A stretch of 64,000 bases of DNA from Brucella pecoris (GCF_006376675.1 NZ_VEWK01000002.1:124001-188000), one strand, 5' to 3'; positions 46,440-56,799 are shown, counted from the stretch's first letter. Numbers and translations are program-made. Notes: generated by a model not told the origin, from the letters alone.

Positions 46440-49199
46440 ATGTCCAACAAAATGCTTATAGATGCCTCCCACCCGGAGGAGACCCGGGTTATCGTTACTC
46501 GGGGCAACAAGATTGAAGAATTCGACTTTGAGTCGGAACACAAGAAGCAGCTCAAAGGCAATATCTATCTCGCACGCGTCACCCGCGTCGAACCTTCGCT
46601 TCAGGCTGCGTTCGTGGAATATGGCGGCAATCGCCATGGTTTCCTCGCATTCTCGGAAATCCATCCTGACTACTACCAGATTCCGGTAGCAGATCGTCTC
46701 GCTCTGCTTGAAGCGGAAGCAAAAGCTGCACGCGCCGAAGACGATGAAGACGAACCACGCGCCAAGAGCGAACGCACCGAACGAAATGATCGTTCGCGTC
46801 GCAACCGTCGTCGCGGTCGTCGTGATGGCCAGAACGGTGAAGCGCAAGCCAATGCTTCCGACAAGGAATTCCCAGCGGCTGAGCCTGTTGGCCCGGACTT
46901 TGAAAATTACGTGCCGGGCACACCGGCTATTGCCCTCTCGCAGAAAAGCGACGTGATCTCCGAGGCTGTCGAAAACGGCGACGAAGACGAAGTCGAAAAT
47001 GAAGAGGATATGGTCGAGTCGGTCGGCTCGGAAGATGCTCTTGAAGAGCTTCCAACGCATACTCGCACCAATCGTCGCCAGTACAACATTCAGGAGGTCA
47101 TCAAGCGTCGCCAGATTATTCTGGTGCAGGTGGTCAAGGAAGAGCGCGGCAACAAGGGCGCAGCTCTCACGACCTATCTCTCGCTTGCCGGACGTTATTC
47201 GGTGCTGATGCCAAATACCGCGCGCGGTGGCGGCATTTCGCGCAAGATCACCAATCCGCAGGATCGCAAGCGTCTGAAGGAAATCGTCAAGGAACTCGAA
47301 GTGCCGCAGGGCATGGGAGTGATCCTGCGCACAGCCGGTGCAAACCGCACGAAGGCCGAAGTCAAGCGCGACTATGAATACCTGATGCGTCTTTGGGAAA
47401 ATGTGCGCACGCTGACGCTGCAATCGACCGCTCCTGCCCTCGTATACGAGGAAGGTAGCTTGATCAAGCGGTCGATCCGTGACCTCTACAACAAGGACAT
47501 CTCGGAAATCCTCGTTTCCGGCGAAAACGGTTACCGCGAGGCCAAAGACTTCATGCGCATGCTCATGCCGAGCCATGCAAAGGTTGTTCAACCGTACCGT
47601 GAACAGGTTCCCATCTTTACACGCAACGGGGTTGAAGCACAGCTCGACCGCATGCTGCTGCCGCAGGTCACGCTTAAATCGGGCGGTTATCTGATCATCA
47701 ATCAGACGGAAGCGCTTGTCGCGATCGACGTCAACTCGGGCCGTTCGACGCGCGAACATTCGATTGAAGACACAGCGCTCCAGACCAATCTGGAAGCTGC
47801 CGAAGAGGTTGCGCGCCAGCTACGCCTGCGCGACCTTGCCGGCCTGATCGTCGTCGACTTCATCGACATGGAAGAAAAGCGCAACAATCGCGCCGTCGAA
47901 AAGAAGATGAAGGACTGCCTGAAAGATGACCGTGCCCGCATTCAGGTAGGCCGCATCTCGCATTTCGGCCTCCTGGAAATGTCGCGCCAGCGTATCCGTG
48001 CATCCGTGCTTGAAAGCACGATGCAGGTCTGCCAGCATTGCGGTGGCACTGGCCATATCCGCTCGGATTCCTCCATGGCGCTGCATATCATTCGTGGCAT
48101 TGAGGATTATTTGCTGCGTCATTCCGGTTTCGACATTCACGTCCGCACACCGGCTGCATCGGCGCTTTATGTTCTCAATCACAAGCGCCAGCTTCTTGCC
48201 GATCTGGAAGGACGCTTCGGTGCAGCGATCAGCATTGACGCCGATGAAAGCGTCGGCCACCAGCATTTCGTCATCGACAAGGGCGCGCCGTCCACGCGGC
48301 CTATAACCCAGCCTCCGGTGCAGCCGATGGCCTATATCGAAGACGACATCGAAGATCCGGAAGTCCCGGTTGATGAGGATGAAGCCGAAGAGGAAACGAC
48401 GGCTGAGGTTCAGGTTCGTGAAGATCGTGGTGATGAAGCTGACCGCAAGCGTCGTCGTCGTCGTCGTCGTCGCGGTGGACGCGATCGCGAAAACCAGGAA
48501 CAGCCAGCAACGACCGATTCCGAGTCGGACGAAGTTTCCGACGAAGACGATGACGCCGATGAATCTCAGGAAACATCTTCGAATGCTTCATTGAGCGAAG
48601 AAGATCGCCGCAAGAAGCGCCGCCGCGGTCGCCGTGGTGGGCGGAAGAATCGTCGTGATGACGAACCCCGTGCGCGTAAGGTTCCCGATCCTGAGTTCGT
48701 CGGATATACGCCGGTTCTGCCTGTAAAGGTCGAAGAAGCTGTTGCTGAAGAAGTTGCAGCCGATGTCACTGAAGCGGCTGTTCCCGTCGCCGAAACGGCA
48801 GTTGAAGAAAAGCCCGCCAAGCCCGCTCGCAAGACGCGTGCTCGCAAGTCTGCAAAGACTGAAGAAGTGGCTGAGGAAGTGGTTGCCGTTGAGGTAGAGG
48901 AAAAGCCTGCCAAACCGGCCCGTAAGACCCGTGCTCGCAAGAAGGTGACTGAAGAGGCACCTGTTGAACCAGTAGCGGTCGCCGATGAGCCGGAAGCGGA
49001 AACGGAAAAGCCGAAGCGGCGTACCCGTAGAGCTGCCGCCAAACCGATGGTTGAAGTCGAAGAAGTGGCGGTGGCCGACGCAGAGGTAGCAACTGTTGTC
49101 GAACCGCAGAAAAGCGCTGAGCCTGTTGTGACCTCGAGCGAGAGCGAAGAGCAAAAGCCCAAGCGCGCAGGCTGGTGGCAGAAAAAGGGCTTCTTCTAA
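46440..49199 (+). CDS. rne: ribonuclease E/G
   Basis: A 919-residue endoribonuclease. ATG 46440 (MSNKMLIDASHPEETRVIV) has AGGAAAG upstream and is chosen over 46416. It has an S1 domain, interrupted by a long acidic/basic insertion (about residues 90-205), as in alphaproteobacterial RNase E. The catalytic DNase I-like core includes IDVNSGRS and VVDFIDME metal ligands. The Zn-link is CQHCGGTGH. The C-terminal scaffold (about 600-919) is disordered, with Arg-rich tracts and duplicated KPA/RKT motifs that probably bind RNA or degradosome partners. It leads mRNA decay and RNA processing. Confidence 0.96.
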   Translation: MSNKMLIDASHPEETRVIVTRGNKIEEFDFESEHKKQLKGNIYLARVTRVEPSLQAAFVEYGGNRHGFLAFSEIHPDYYQIPVADRLALLEAEAKAARAEDDEDEPRAKSERTERNDRSRRNRRRGRRDGQNGEAQANASDKEFPAAEPVGPDFENYVPGTPAIALSQKSDVISEAVENGDEDEVENEEDMVESVGSEDALEELPTHTRTNRRQYNIQEVIKRRQIILVQVVKEERGNKGAALTTYLSLAGRYSVLMPNTARGGGISRKITNPQDRKRLKEIVKELEVPQGMGVILRTAGANRTKAEVKRDYEYLMRLWENVRTLTLQSTAPALVYEEGSLIKRSIRDLYNKDISEILVSGENGYREAKDFMRMLMPSHAKVVQPYREQVPIFTRNGVEAQLDRMLLPQVTLKSGGYLIINQTEALVAIDVNSGRSTREHSIEDTALQTNLEAAEEVARQLRLRDLAGLIVVDFIDMEEKRNNRAVEKKMKDCLKDDRARIQVGRISHFGLLEMSRQRIRASVLESTMQVCQHCGGTGHIRSDSSMALHIIRGIEDYLLRHSGFDIHVRTPAASALYVLNHKRQLLADLEGRFGAAISIDADESVGHQHFVIDKGAPSTRPITQPPVQPMAYIEDDIEDPEVPVDEDEAEEETTAEVQVREDRGDEADRKRRRRRRRRGGRDRENQEQPATTDSESDEVSDEDDDADESQETSSNASLSEEDRRKKRRRGRRGGRKNRRDDEPRARKVPDPEFVGYTPVLPVKVEEAVAEEVAADVTEAAVPVAETAVEEKPAKPARKTRARKSAKTEEVAEEVVAVEVEEKPAKPARKTRARKKVTEEAPVEPVAVADEPEAETEKPKRRTRRAAAKPMVEVEEVAVADAEVATVVEPQKSAEPVVTSSESEEQKPKRAGWWQKKGFF
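48450..48470 (+). repeat. CGT trinucleotide tract in rne
   Basis: Seven tandem CGT codons followed by CGC encode eight arginines in the RNase E tail. Such a tract is a slippage hot-spot, so the Arg run may vary between strains without a frameshift, since the unit is one codon. Confidence 0.9.
48801..48941 (+). repeat. duplicated 16-residue motif in the RNase E tail
   Basis: VEEKPAKPARKTRARK occurs at 48801-48848 and again at 48894-48941, identical at the protein level but differing at synonymous sites. This is an internal duplication in the disordered scaffold region, likely an RNA-binding or partner-binding element. Confidence 0.9.
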
Positions 49200-49222
49200 G
49201 CACCGCGTCATGCTTGAAATGA

Positions 49223-49250
49223 AAAAAACCGGCGGAAACGCCGGTTTTTT
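49223..49250 (+). terminator. Rho-independent terminator of rne
   Basis: A perfect 12-bp stem, AAAAAACCGGCG with CGCCGGTTTTTT, around GAAA, 24 bp past the rne stop. Confidence 0.95.
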
Positions 49251-49256
49251 GTCTTT

Positions 49257-49359
49257 TAGAGCGCATCCCGAAAAGTGTGAAACGGTTTTCGGAAAAGATG
49301 CGCGTTAAAACAAGTATTTAGAGCGCTGATCTGATTCAATCGGATCGAAACGCGCTCTA
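49257..49359 (-). repeat. Bru-RS/RIME-like palindromic repeat, copy A4 (103 bp, reverse)
   Basis: It begins TAGAGCGCATCCCGAAAA and ends CGAAACGCGCTCTA. This is the reverse orientation of the copy at 9289, with the same length and cores. It lies between the rne terminator and the aminotransferase gene. Confidence 0.88.
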
Positions 49360-49391
49360 ACGGAGATCGATGTTTCAGAAGCCGAACAGAT

Positions 49392-50555
49392 TCAGGCTTT
49401 CTGTTGTGGCAGCCAGTTTTCCAGCCTGCGGACAGCCTCTTCCATTTCCTCAATCTTTCCAGCATAAGAAAAGCGCATTGTGCGGTGTCCATCCAGCGGG
49501 TCGAAATCGCGCCCAGGCGTCGCCGCGATGTTGATTTCAGCAATCATACGGCGAGCAAATTCCATGCTGTCATTGGTGAAACGCGAGACGTCACAATAGG
49601 CGTAGAACGCACCGTCCATCGGTGCGGCCAAGCTAAGACCCACGCGCGGAAGGTGATCAAGCAGGATAAGCCGGTTCTGACGATAGCGATCTTTCACCCG
49701 CTCCAGTTCCATCGTTGCATGAAAAGCTTCGATGGCAGCACGCTGTGAAAGCTCCGGCGCGGAGATGTAAAGGCTTTGGCTCAGTCGCTCGATGGCACGA
49801 ATATCGCTCTCGGGCAGCACCATCCAGCCGATACGCCAGCCGGTCATGCAGTAATATTTGGAGAATGAGTTGATGACTGTCACATCGTGGGAAATCTCCA
49901 ATGCAGTGACATCATCCGTTTCATAGGAAAGCCTGTGATAGATTTCATCCGAAATAACCCGGATGCCCAGATCGCGGGCTGTATTTATAATCGCTTTCAG
50001 TTCCGGTTTGTCTATGACCGCGCCGGTGGGATTGGCGGGGCTCGCAAACAATACGCCCTTCAAAGGCTTTTCAGCATGTGCCGCTGCAAGCGCTTCAGCA
50101 GTCAGCGATGCCGACGTTCCGTTGCCGGTCGGTATTTCCACGACTTCAAGGCCAAGCGCCGTCAATATATTGCGATAGGCAGGATAGCCTGGACGTGTAA
50201 TGGCAACCCTGTCGCCCGGATCGAAATAGACCAAGAATGCCAGATTGAAGGCGGCGGATGAACCAGTGGTAACAGCAATTCGCTCTGGCGAGACCGAAAC
50301 ACCGTAGTGGTCGGCATAATGGGAAGCAATCGCCTCTCTCAATTCAATCAGCCCGAGAGCGTCGGTATAACCGATGCGACCGTCTTTCAAAGCACGCTCT
50401 GCCGCTTGTCGAACGATCTCGGGCGCCGGGTCGGCAGGCTGTCCCACCGCCATGGAAATGATTGGATGCCCGGCTGCGCGGCGACGGTTAGCCTCCGCCA
50501 AAACGTCCATGGCATGGAAGGGCTCGACCGCGCTGCGGCTGGAAAGAGTGACCAA
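49392..50555 (-). CDS. PLP-dependent class I/II aminotransferase
   Basis: A 387-residue fold-type I aminotransferase. GIGYTDALGLIELREAIASHY and TTGSSAAFNLAFL bind cofactor phosphate. PSNPTG is replaced by SPANPTGAV. ISDEIYHRLSYE carries the PLP-ring Asp and Tyr. The PLP lysine is in NSFSKYYCMTGWRIGWM, and the C-terminal Arg region follows. The substrate amino acid is not clear (aspartate/alanine group). It is divergent from the M48 protease gene. Confidence 0.9.
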   Translation of the reverse strand: MVTLSSRSAVEPFHAMDVLAEANRRRAAGHPIISMAVGQPADPAPEIVRQAAERALKDGRIGYTDALGLIELREAIASHYADHYGVSVSPERIAVTTGSSAAFNLAFLVYFDPGDRVAITRPGYPAYRNILTALGLEVVEIPTGNGTSASLTAEALAAAHAEKPLKGVLFASPANPTGAVIDKPELKAIINTARDLGIRVISDEIYHRLSYETDDVTALEISHDVTVINSFSKYYCMTGWRIGWMVLPESDIRAIERLSQSLYISAPELSQRAAIEAFHATMELERVKDRYRQNRLILLDHLPRVGLSLAAPMDGAFYAYCDVSRFTNDSMEFARRMIAEINIAATPGRDFDPLDGHRTMRFSYAGKIEEMEEAVRRLENWLPQQKA

Positions 50556-50747
50556 CTTTACCTCCAGAAAATTGCGAGTGTCGCTTTCTACACCCGCCGT
50601 ATAATCGCCGGATTGCTAAAGCAACAGCACCTATCGAGAAAATACGACCAAATCCCGATCTGGAGATTATGCCGCCGCTCCGTCTATCGGTGACTGAATG
50701 CAAAGGTTATAAGATTCGCGCCGGTTTCAAGAAGGAAGAACAGCACG

Positions 50748-52163
50748 ATGGGGACGATGACTGCACCTTTCCCAGCCAGAAGATTTTCTTTCCAAGGTTT
50801 AGTTCGCCGCTCAGTCGCTACAGTGGCCGCACTGTCCATAGCTGTTACCAGTGCCCTGCCCGCATTCGCTCAATCGCGCGGCGGTGGTGTGCCTATCGTT
50901 CGGGATGCGGAGATCGAGGCACTTGTTGCCGATTATGCCGCGCCGATCCTCAAGGTGGCTGGCCTGGGCGGTCGTGGCGTTCGAGTCATTCTGGTCAATT
51001 CACAAAGCTTCAACGCCTTCGTCGATGGACGCCGTATTTTCATCAATACAGGCGCGATCATGCAGGCCGAAACACCCAATGAAATCATCGGCGTGATTGC
51101 GCACGAATCGGGACATCTTGCGGGCGGACACCAGGAACGCTTGCGTCAACAGCTAAGCCGCGCCCGCAATATGGCGATCATCGGCATGCTGCTTGGTGTA
51201 GGAGCTGGCGTTGCAGGTGCTGCAAGCGGCAGCGGCAATGCGGCAGGCGCCGGAGCGGGCATTGCCATGGGCTCAAGCGAAATCGCCATGCGCAGCGTAC
51301 TCAACTATCAGCGCACTGAAGAAATGACTGCCGATCGCCTTGCCGTGAACTATCTCAATGCCACAGGACAATCGACCAAGGGCATGCTTGATACTTTCGA
51401 GCGCTTCGCGTCCGCTCTGTCGCTTACAGGCACTCAGATCGATCAATATCGCATCAGCCACCCGCTTCCGCGCGAGCGAATTTCGAACCTTGAGGAGCTT
51501 GCGAGAAAGAGCCCTTATTTCAACAAGACCGATTCTCCAGCCCTGCAGATGCGCCACGACATGGCTCGGGCGAAGATTGCGGCCTATTCCGGCAATATGG
51601 GTGCATTGCAGCGCATGTTCCGCAGCAATCCCGGCGGGCTTCCGGCGCGTTATGGCAATGCAATCACGACGTTCCTGAACGGCTCGGCCCGTGCCGCATT
51701 GCCGAAATTCGATGCATTGATCAAGGAACAGCCGAAGAACCCGTATTTCCAGGAAATGCGCGGTGAAGTCTTGCTGAAAGCCAACGATGCAGCAGGGGCG
51801 GCAAAGGCCTTTCAGAAGGCCGCTTCGCTCGACCCGCGCAAGTCACCGCTGCTGCGTATGAGCTATGGGCGCGCGATGATGTTGACAGGAGCCAAGGCAA
51901 ACATGCCGACGGCAATCAAGGAAATCAAGGCAGGCATTGCTTCCGATCCAGAGTTTCCCGGCGGCTACGGCTATCTGGCACAGGCTTATGGACAACAAGG
52001 CGACATGGCCCTCGCAGACCTCGCCACTGCCGACATGAACTATTATTCGGGCAAGCTTCAACAAGCCCAGATCTTTGCCATTCGTGCACAAAAGCAGATG
52101 AAACCCCGTTCACCTGAATGGCTTCGTGCGCAAGACATAATCAATGCCAAGAAAAGCAAGTAG
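50748..52163 (+). CDS. M48-family metalloprotease with TPR-like repeats (BepA/YfgC-like)
   Basis: A 471-residue secreted or periplasmic zinc protease. A signal peptide (VATVAALSIAVTSALPAFA) is followed by the HExxH motif in IAHESGHLAGGH near residue 123. The third ligand is likely in NYQRTEEMTADRLAVN. The C-terminal half (about residues 300-460) has helical tetratricopeptide-like repeats such as GEVLLKANDAAGAAKAFQKAASLDP. The family controls outer-membrane protein assembly. It is followed by a DsbA-like gene, which suits a periplasmic quality-control pair. Confidence 0.9.
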   Translation: MGTMTAPFPARRFSFQGLVRRSVATVAALSIAVTSALPAFAQSRGGGVPIVRDAEIEALVADYAAPILKVAGLGGRGVRVILVNSQSFNAFVDGRRIFINTGAIMQAETPNEIIGVIAHESGHLAGGHQERLRQQLSRARNMAIIGMLLGVGAGVAGAASGSGNAAGAGAGIAMGSSEIAMRSVLNYQRTEEMTADRLAVNYLNATGQSTKGMLDTFERFASALSLTGTQIDQYRISHPLPRERISNLEELARKSPYFNKTDSPALQMRHDMARAKIAAYSGNMGALQRMFRSNPGGLPARYGNAITTFLNGSARAALPKFDALIKEQPKNPYFQEMRGEVLLKANDAAGAAKAFQKAASLDPRKSPLLRMSYGRAMMLTGAKANMPTAIKEIKAGIASDPEFPGGYGYLAQAYGQQGDMALADLATADMNYYSGKLQQAQIFAIRAQKQMKPRSPEWLRAQDIINAKKSK

Positions 52164-52214
52164 GACAGTCGTTCGCACCTGCTGCCGGCATTCAAGACAG
52201 ATAGGATTTTTGGA

Positions 52215-53012
52215 ATGAAGAACATAGTTTCCATAACAGTTGCCAGCGGCATCGTGGGTATCGCTGCACTTGCAGTGGGTTACTATGCAGGTACCGCCCG
52301 GCAAGTTTCGACTGCTGTAGAAAGCCCTGCTGCTCCCGCGGCAATGAACCAGCAAGCTATTGAGAATGTCGTGCGCAACTATCTCATCCAGAATCCCGAA
52401 TTGATGCTGGAGGTACAAAGCGCGCTGGAAACCAAGCAGGCGCATGCGGCGCAGGAACAGATCAAGCAGGTACTGGCTGCCAATCGCAGCTCCCTTTTCG
52501 ATCCCAAGCATGATGCCGTCTTTGGCAATCCCGACGGTGATGTGACAGTCTACGAGTTCTTCGACTACAACTGTGGCTATTGCAAACGGGCCCTGCCCGA
52601 CATGGAAGCGATCCTGAAAACCGACAAGAACGTGCGGTTTGTCTTGAAGGAATTTCCGATTCTCGGACCAGATTCCGCCAAGGCGCATATTGTGGCGCAG
52701 GCTTTCAAAGCGCTGATGCCGGAAAAATATGCTGAATTCCATGAAGTGCTGCTGGGTGCGCAGGAACGTGCGACGGAAGATTCTGCCATCGCCGATGCCG
52801 TAAAACTGGGCGCCGATGAAGCGCAGCTACGTGAAAAGATGAAGGACCCGGCAATTACGGGCGCATTCCAACAGACCTATCAGTTGGCACAGCAGCTCAA
52901 CATTACCGGCACGCCATCCTACATCATCGGAGATGAACTGGTGCCCGGCGCAATCGGCGCTGATGGTTTGGTCGAGAGAATCGCGGCGGCACGCACTGCG
53001 GCAAAAAAATAA
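52215..53012 (+). CDS. DsbA-family thiol:disulfide oxidoreductase
   Basis: A 265-residue periplasmic protein with an N-terminal signal or anchor (IVSITVASGIVGIAALAVGYYAG) and an alpha-helical region around residues 45-90. The thioredoxin domain has the CGYC active site in FFDYNCGYCKRALP, near residue 120. The cis-Pro segment is ITGTPSYIIGDELVPG. It resembles the Com1/ScsC-like group of DsbA proteins found in alphaproteobacteria, which catalyse disulfide formation or isomerisation. It sits 52 bp after the M48 protease gene. Confidence 0.9.
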   Translation: MKNIVSITVASGIVGIAALAVGYYAGTARQVSTAVESPAAPAAMNQQAIENVVRNYLIQNPELMLEVQSALETKQAHAAQEQIKQVLAANRSSLFDPKHDAVFGNPDGDVTVYEFFDYNCGYCKRALPDMEAILKTDKNVRFVLKEFPILGPDSAKAHIVAQAFKALMPEKYAEFHEVLLGAQERATEDSAIADAVKLGADEAQLREKMKDPAITGAFQQTYQLAQQLNITGTPSYIIGDELVPGAIGADGLVERIAAARTAAKK

Positions 53013-53257
53013 GCAGTTCCGCGATGGCTTGACTGTTCGCTTTTGTGAAACAGTTTAAGCCATGGCCTCCAATGTTTGTGTTGCGAGCAAAGAAATTGCC
53101 GTACTGCCCGCCTATTTTGCAAAGAATAGCGGGAAAAACCGGTTCGGCAAAACATCTGCAATGATTTAGAGGGTTTCGACTTGCGTCCAAGCCCTCTATA
53201 TGAAATGCGAAGTGTACCGAAATTTCGTGGTAAATGCGTTATCAGTCGCGGACGGAT

Positions 53258-53731
53258 ATGGCAAAAACAGTTTTTGTTTTGAACGGCCCCAATCTCAACC
53301 TTCTCGGTAAACGAGAACCGGGGATATACGGTGTTGCAACGCTCGAAAATATCGAGGCGGACTGCAAGCGTGAGGCCGAACAACTTGGACTTGATGTCGA
53401 TTTCCGTCAGTCCAATTACGAAGGTGATCTGGTGACCTGGATTCAGGAGGCTGGCGACAAAAACGCCTATGTCCTCATCAATCCTGCCGCCTACAGCCAC
53501 ACTTCGGTTGCTATTCATGATGCGATCCGCTCGGCCAAGGTAACGGTCGTGGAAGTGCATCTTTCGAACATTCATGCGCGTGAGGCTTTCCGGCATCACT
53601 CCTATGTATCCGCAGTCGCCAAAGGCGTTATTTGCGGCTTTGGCGCGGAAGGATATCTGCTCGGTCTGCGCGCGCTTGCGGCAATTGCCAAAGAAGAAGA
53701 AAACAACGGGCAAAGCGTTAAAGGGGCCTAA
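53258..53731 (+). CDS. aroQ: type II 3-dehydroquinate dehydratase
   Basis: AroQ catalyses the third step of the shikimate pathway. The 157-residue protein starts [20 protein letters not shown] with the conserved [36 protein letters not shown] and [11 protein letters not shown] hold the catalytic Tyr, His and the Arg residues. ATG 53258 is used rather than 53234. It lies 1 bp upstream of accB, so the two are coupled. Confidence 0.96.
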   Translation: MAKTVFVLNGPNLNLLGKREPGIYGVATLENIEADCKREAEQLGLDVDFRQSNYEGDLVTWIQEAGDKNAYVLINPAAYSHTSVAIHDAIRSAKVTVVEVHLSNIHAREAFRHHSYVSAVAKGVICGFGAEGYLLGLRALAAIAKEEENNGQSVKGA

Positions 53732-53732
53732 T

Positions 53733-54191
53733 ATGTCCAGCAAAAATTCCGTCATCGACAAGGAAACGATCCGCGACTTGGCGGACATTCTCAATGAAAC
53801 CGACCTGACCGATATCGAAGTGGAACACGGTGATCTGCGTATCCGCGTTTCGCGCAAGGTTACGGTTCAGGCAGCAGCAACCGTTATGCCGGCACCGGTC
53901 GTCGCCGCAGCCGCCGCACCAGTTGCTGCTGCTGAACCAACAAAAGCTGAGCTGTCCAAGAACGCCGTTCCGTCGCCAATGGTTGGTACGGCCTATCTTG
54001 CTCCGGCTCCAGGCGCTCGCAACTTTATCGAGGTTGGTGCGCAGGTGAAGGAAGGTCAGACCCTTCTCATCATCGAAGCCATGAAGACCATGAACCAGAT
54101 TCCGGCTCCACGTGCCGGTACGGTCAAGGCCATTCTCATCGAAGACGCTCAGCCGGTTGAATTCGGTGAGCCGCTCGTCATAATCGAATAA
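53733..54191 (+). CDS. accB: acetyl-CoA carboxylase biotin carboxyl carrier protein
   Basis: A 152-residue BCCP. A charged N-terminal region is followed by an Ala/Pro-rich linker ([14 protein letters not shown]). The C-terminal biotinyl domain has the biotinylated Lys in [11 protein letters not shown], with a Thr inside the usual AMKM. It delivers carboxylated biotin in the first step of fatty acid synthesis. It starts 1 bp after aroQ and is followed by accC. Confidence 0.96.
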   Translation: MSSKNSVIDKETIRDLADILNETDLTDIEVEHGDLRIRVSRKVTVQAAATVMPAPVVAAAAAPVAAAEPTKAELSKNAVPSPMVGTAYLAPAPGARNFIEVGAQVKEGQTLLIIEAMKTMNQIPAPRAGTVKAILIEDAQPVEFGEPLVIIE

Positions 54192-54235
54192 GACAGAAGA
54201 TTACGGCTTATTCAATGAACGGGCAGCAAAGCGCA

Positions 54236-55594
54236 ATGTTTCAAAAGATACTCATAGCCAATCGTGGCGAAATCGCTCTTCGCGTGCTCAGGGCTTGTAA
54301 GGAACTGGGCATCAAGACCGTCGCCGTTCACTCCACGGCAGACGCCGACGCGATGCATGTACGGCTGGCGGACGAAAGCGTCTGCATCGGCCCACCGCCA
54401 TCGCGCGACAGCTATCTGAATATTCATCAGATCGTTGCTGCTTGCGAAATCACCGGTGCCGACGCAATCCATCCGGGTTACGGCTTCCTGTCGGAAAACG
54501 CCAAGTTCGCGGAAATTCTTGAAGCGCACGGCATCACCTTCATCGGCCCCACCGCTTCGCATATCCGCATCATGGGCGACAAGATCGAAGCCAAGCGCAC
54601 TGCAAAGCGCCTCGGCATTCCAGTCGTCCCTGGTTCTGATGGTGGCGTGACGGACGACGTGGAAGCGGCACGCATCGCGAAGGAAATCGGCTACCCGGTC
54701 ATCATCAAGGCTTCGTCCGGTGGTGGTGGACGCGGTATGAAGGTCGCCCGCAGCGAGGAAGAACTCTCCATCGCTCTTGCAACGGCTCGCTCCGAAGCCG
54801 CAGCGGCGTTCGGTGATGACGCAGTCTATATCGAGAAATATCTCGAAAAGCCGCGCCATATCGAAGTTCAGGTCATGGGCGACGGTGCTGGCAACGCCAT
54901 TCATCTGGGTGAACGTGACTGCTCGTTGCAGCGTCGTCACCAGAAAGTATGGGAAGAAGCCAATTCACCGGCTCTCAATGCTGAGGCACGCGATAAGATC
55001 GGCATGGTCTGCGCCAATGCCTGTGCCGAGCTGGGCTATCGCGGTGCGGGAACGATCGAATTCCTTTATGAGGACGGCGAGTTCTATTTCATCGAAATGA
55101 ACACACGTCTTCAGGTGGAACATCCGATCACGGAAGCCATCACGGGCATCGATCTCGTTCACGAACAGATTCGCGTTGCCGCCGGTCTCGGCCTGTCGGT
55201 AAAGCAGAAGGATATCCGGTTCTCCGGCCATGCCATCGAATGCCGTATCAACGCCGAAGACCCGCTGACCTTTGCGCCTTCGCCGGGCCTGATCACGCAT
55301 TATCATACGCCGGGTGGCCTTGGTATCCGCGTGGATTCGGGCGTCTATTCCGGCTATCGCATTCCGCCTTACTACGACAGCCTCATCGGCAAGCTCATCG
55401 TGCATGGTCGCAATCGCGTCGAATGCATGATGCGCCTGCGCCGCGCACTGGACGAGTTCGTGGTCGATGGTGTGAAAACCACCCTTCCGCTTTTCCAGGA
55501 CCTGATCGCCAATCAGGACATTGCGAACGGCGAATATGACATTCATTGGCTGGAAAAATATCTGGCCAAGAAAACCAAGAGCGAAAGCGCCTGA
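54236..55594 (+). CDS. accC: acetyl-CoA carboxylase, biotin carboxylase subunit
   Basis: The 452-residue ATP-grasp enzyme carboxylates BCCP-biotin. It starts [21 protein letters not shown]. The P-loop-like Gly-rich lid is [12 protein letters not shown] near residue 170. Metal-binding segments are [19 protein letters not shown] and [13 protein letters not shown], and the biotin carboxylase C-terminal domain follows. An in-frame ATG at 54215 would add 7 residues; 54236 is the usual start. It lies 44 bp after accB in the same operon. Confidence 0.96.
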   Translation: MFQKILIANRGEIALRVLRACKELGIKTVAVHSTADADAMHVRLADESVCIGPPPSRDSYLNIHQIVAACEITGADAIHPGYGFLSENAKFAEILEAHGITFIGPTASHIRIMGDKIEAKRTAKRLGIPVVPGSDGGVTDDVEAARIAKEIGYPVIIKASSGGGGRGMKVARSEEELSIALATARSEAAAAFGDDAVYIEKYLEKPRHIEVQVMGDGAGNAIHLGERDCSLQRRHQKVWEEANSPALNAEARDKIGMVCANACAELGYRGAGTIEFLYEDGEFYFIEMNTRLQVEHPITEAITGIDLVHEQIRVAAGLGLSVKQKDIRFSGHAIECRINAEDPLTFAPSPGLITHYHTPGGLGIRVDSGVYSGYRIPPYYDSLIGKLIVHGRNRVECMMRLRRALDEFVVDGVKTTLPLFQDLIANQDIANGEYDIHWLEKYLAKKTKSESA

Positions 55595-55599
55595 CGAAA

Positions 55600-56214
55600 G
55601 TGACCGCAGGAGTATCCCCGGACGACTATTCAATCGAACCGGAGCTGCTCCTGCGGGCCTATGCCACGGGAGTATTTCCCATGGCCGAAGAAGCCGACGA
55701 TCCCGAGGTCTTCTGGGTTCGTCCTGAGAAGCGCGGCATTATCCCGCTTGATGGCTTCCACCTGCCGAAAAGCCTCCAGAAGACCATCCGCCAGGGTATT
55801 TTTGACATAAGACTTGATAGCGATTTCGACGGCGTGATCGAAGGTTGCGCCAGCGGAACTGGAGAACGCGCGCGCACATGGATCAATGGCCCCATCCGCG
55901 AATCCTATAAGAAATTGTTCGAGATTGGACATTGCCACACGGTTGAAGCCTGGAACGACGGCCAACTCGTCGGCGGGCTTTACGGTGTAACACTGGGACG
56001 CGCCTTTTTCGGCGAAAGCATGTTCACGCGCAAACGGGATGCGTCGAAGGTTTGCCTCGCCTATTTGGTCCAGCATCTGGTCAGGCAAGGTTTCGTGCTT
56101 CTCGATACGCAGTTCACAACGCCGCATCTTGAAAGATTCGGCGCTGTGGAAGTTACACGGAAAAAATATGAGAAACTGCTGGAAAACGCGCTCGAGGGTA
56201 TCGCACGTTTCTAA
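55600..56214 (+). CDS. aat: leucyl/phenylalanyl-tRNA-protein transferase
   Basis: Aat adds Leu or Phe to N-terminal Arg/Lys residues, marking proteins for ClpAP through the N-end rule. The 204-residue protein starts at GTG 55600, 5 bp after accC. It has [55 protein letters not shown] and the C-terminal [21 protein letters not shown]. Longer alternatives lie inside accC. A 105-bp repeat follows. Confidence 0.94.
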   Translation: MTAGVSPDDYSIEPELLLRAYATGVFPMAEEADDPEVFWVRPEKRGIIPLDGFHLPKSLQKTIRQGIFDIRLDSDFDGVIEGCASGTGERARTWINGPIRESYKKLFEIGHCHTVEAWNDGQLVGGLYGVTLGRAFFGESMFTRKRDASKVCLAYLVQHLVRQGFVLLDTQFTTPHLERFGAVEVTRKKYEKLLENALEGIARF

Positions 56215-56226
56215 CCGGATACAACC

Positions 56227-56331
56227 TAGAGCGGTTCCGGTTTAAATGGAATCGTCGGAACCGCTCTATCTATTTTTTTTCACGCATTATCCGACGCAAA
56301 ACCGCTTCGCACTTTTGCTGGAAATGCTCTA
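56227..56331 (+). repeat. Bru-RS/RIME-like repeat, variant A5 (105 bp)
   Basis: It begins TAGAGCGGTTCCGG and ends AAATGCTCTA. The first palindrome is GGTTCCGG...GGAACCGCTCT and the second is GACGCAAAACCG...TTTTGCTGG. It is the same two-hairpin design and size class but a different sequence from the 103-bp copies. The final CTA (56329-56331) is the stop codon of the minus-strand DUF2155 gene. Confidence 0.82.
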
Positions 56332-56799
56332 GTTACGCTGATCTGGCGGTGGTACTTCCGACTTCTGTTTGCAGTCCTTCAGCCAAACGTCATAGATCGG
56401 ATGTTCGACAGCATTGAGTCCGGGACTATCGGCGAACATCCAGCCGGTGAAAATACGGCGTATCTTGCGATCCAGCGTGATCTCATCGACTTCCACAAAA
56501 CCATCCGTGCGCGGCGCTTCGTTCTCGGTGCGCGAGTAGCAAACTTTCGGCGTTACCTGAAGGGCACCGAACTGGACAGTTTCATTGATATAGACGTCGA
56601 ATGTCGTGATGCGTCCGGTGACTTTATCGAGACCTGAGAACTCAGCAACCGGATTGGTGATGCGTTCGGCCATGGCTGCCTGAAAAGTGCTGGTGGTCGC
56701 CATGAACGAAATCAGGGCAATTTGAACTGCTCTTTTGATCGAGTTTTTTCCGTTGCCAGCCGCGCCGTGAGATTGCTTCGTCAAAACGGAGATCCGCAT
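56329..56799 (-). CDS. DUF2155 domain protein
   Basis: A 156-residue exported protein. A signal peptide (ALISFMATTSTFQAAMA) is followed by the DUF2155 domain: NPVAEFSGLDKVTGRITTFDVYI, VTPKVCYSRTENEAP, and FTGWMFADSPGLNAVEHPIYDVWLKDC. It has two conserved cysteines. Its function is unknown. It is conserved beside aat and NDUFA12 in related genomes. The TAG stop lies in the repeat. Confidence 0.88.
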   Translation of the reverse strand: MRISVLTKQSHGAAGNGKNSIKRAVQIALISFMATTSTFQAAMAERITNPVAEFSGLDKVTGRITTFDVYINETVQFGALQVTPKVCYSRTENEAPRTDGFVEVDEITLDRKIRRIFTGWMFADSPGLNAVEHPIYDVWLKDCKQKSEVPPPDQRN

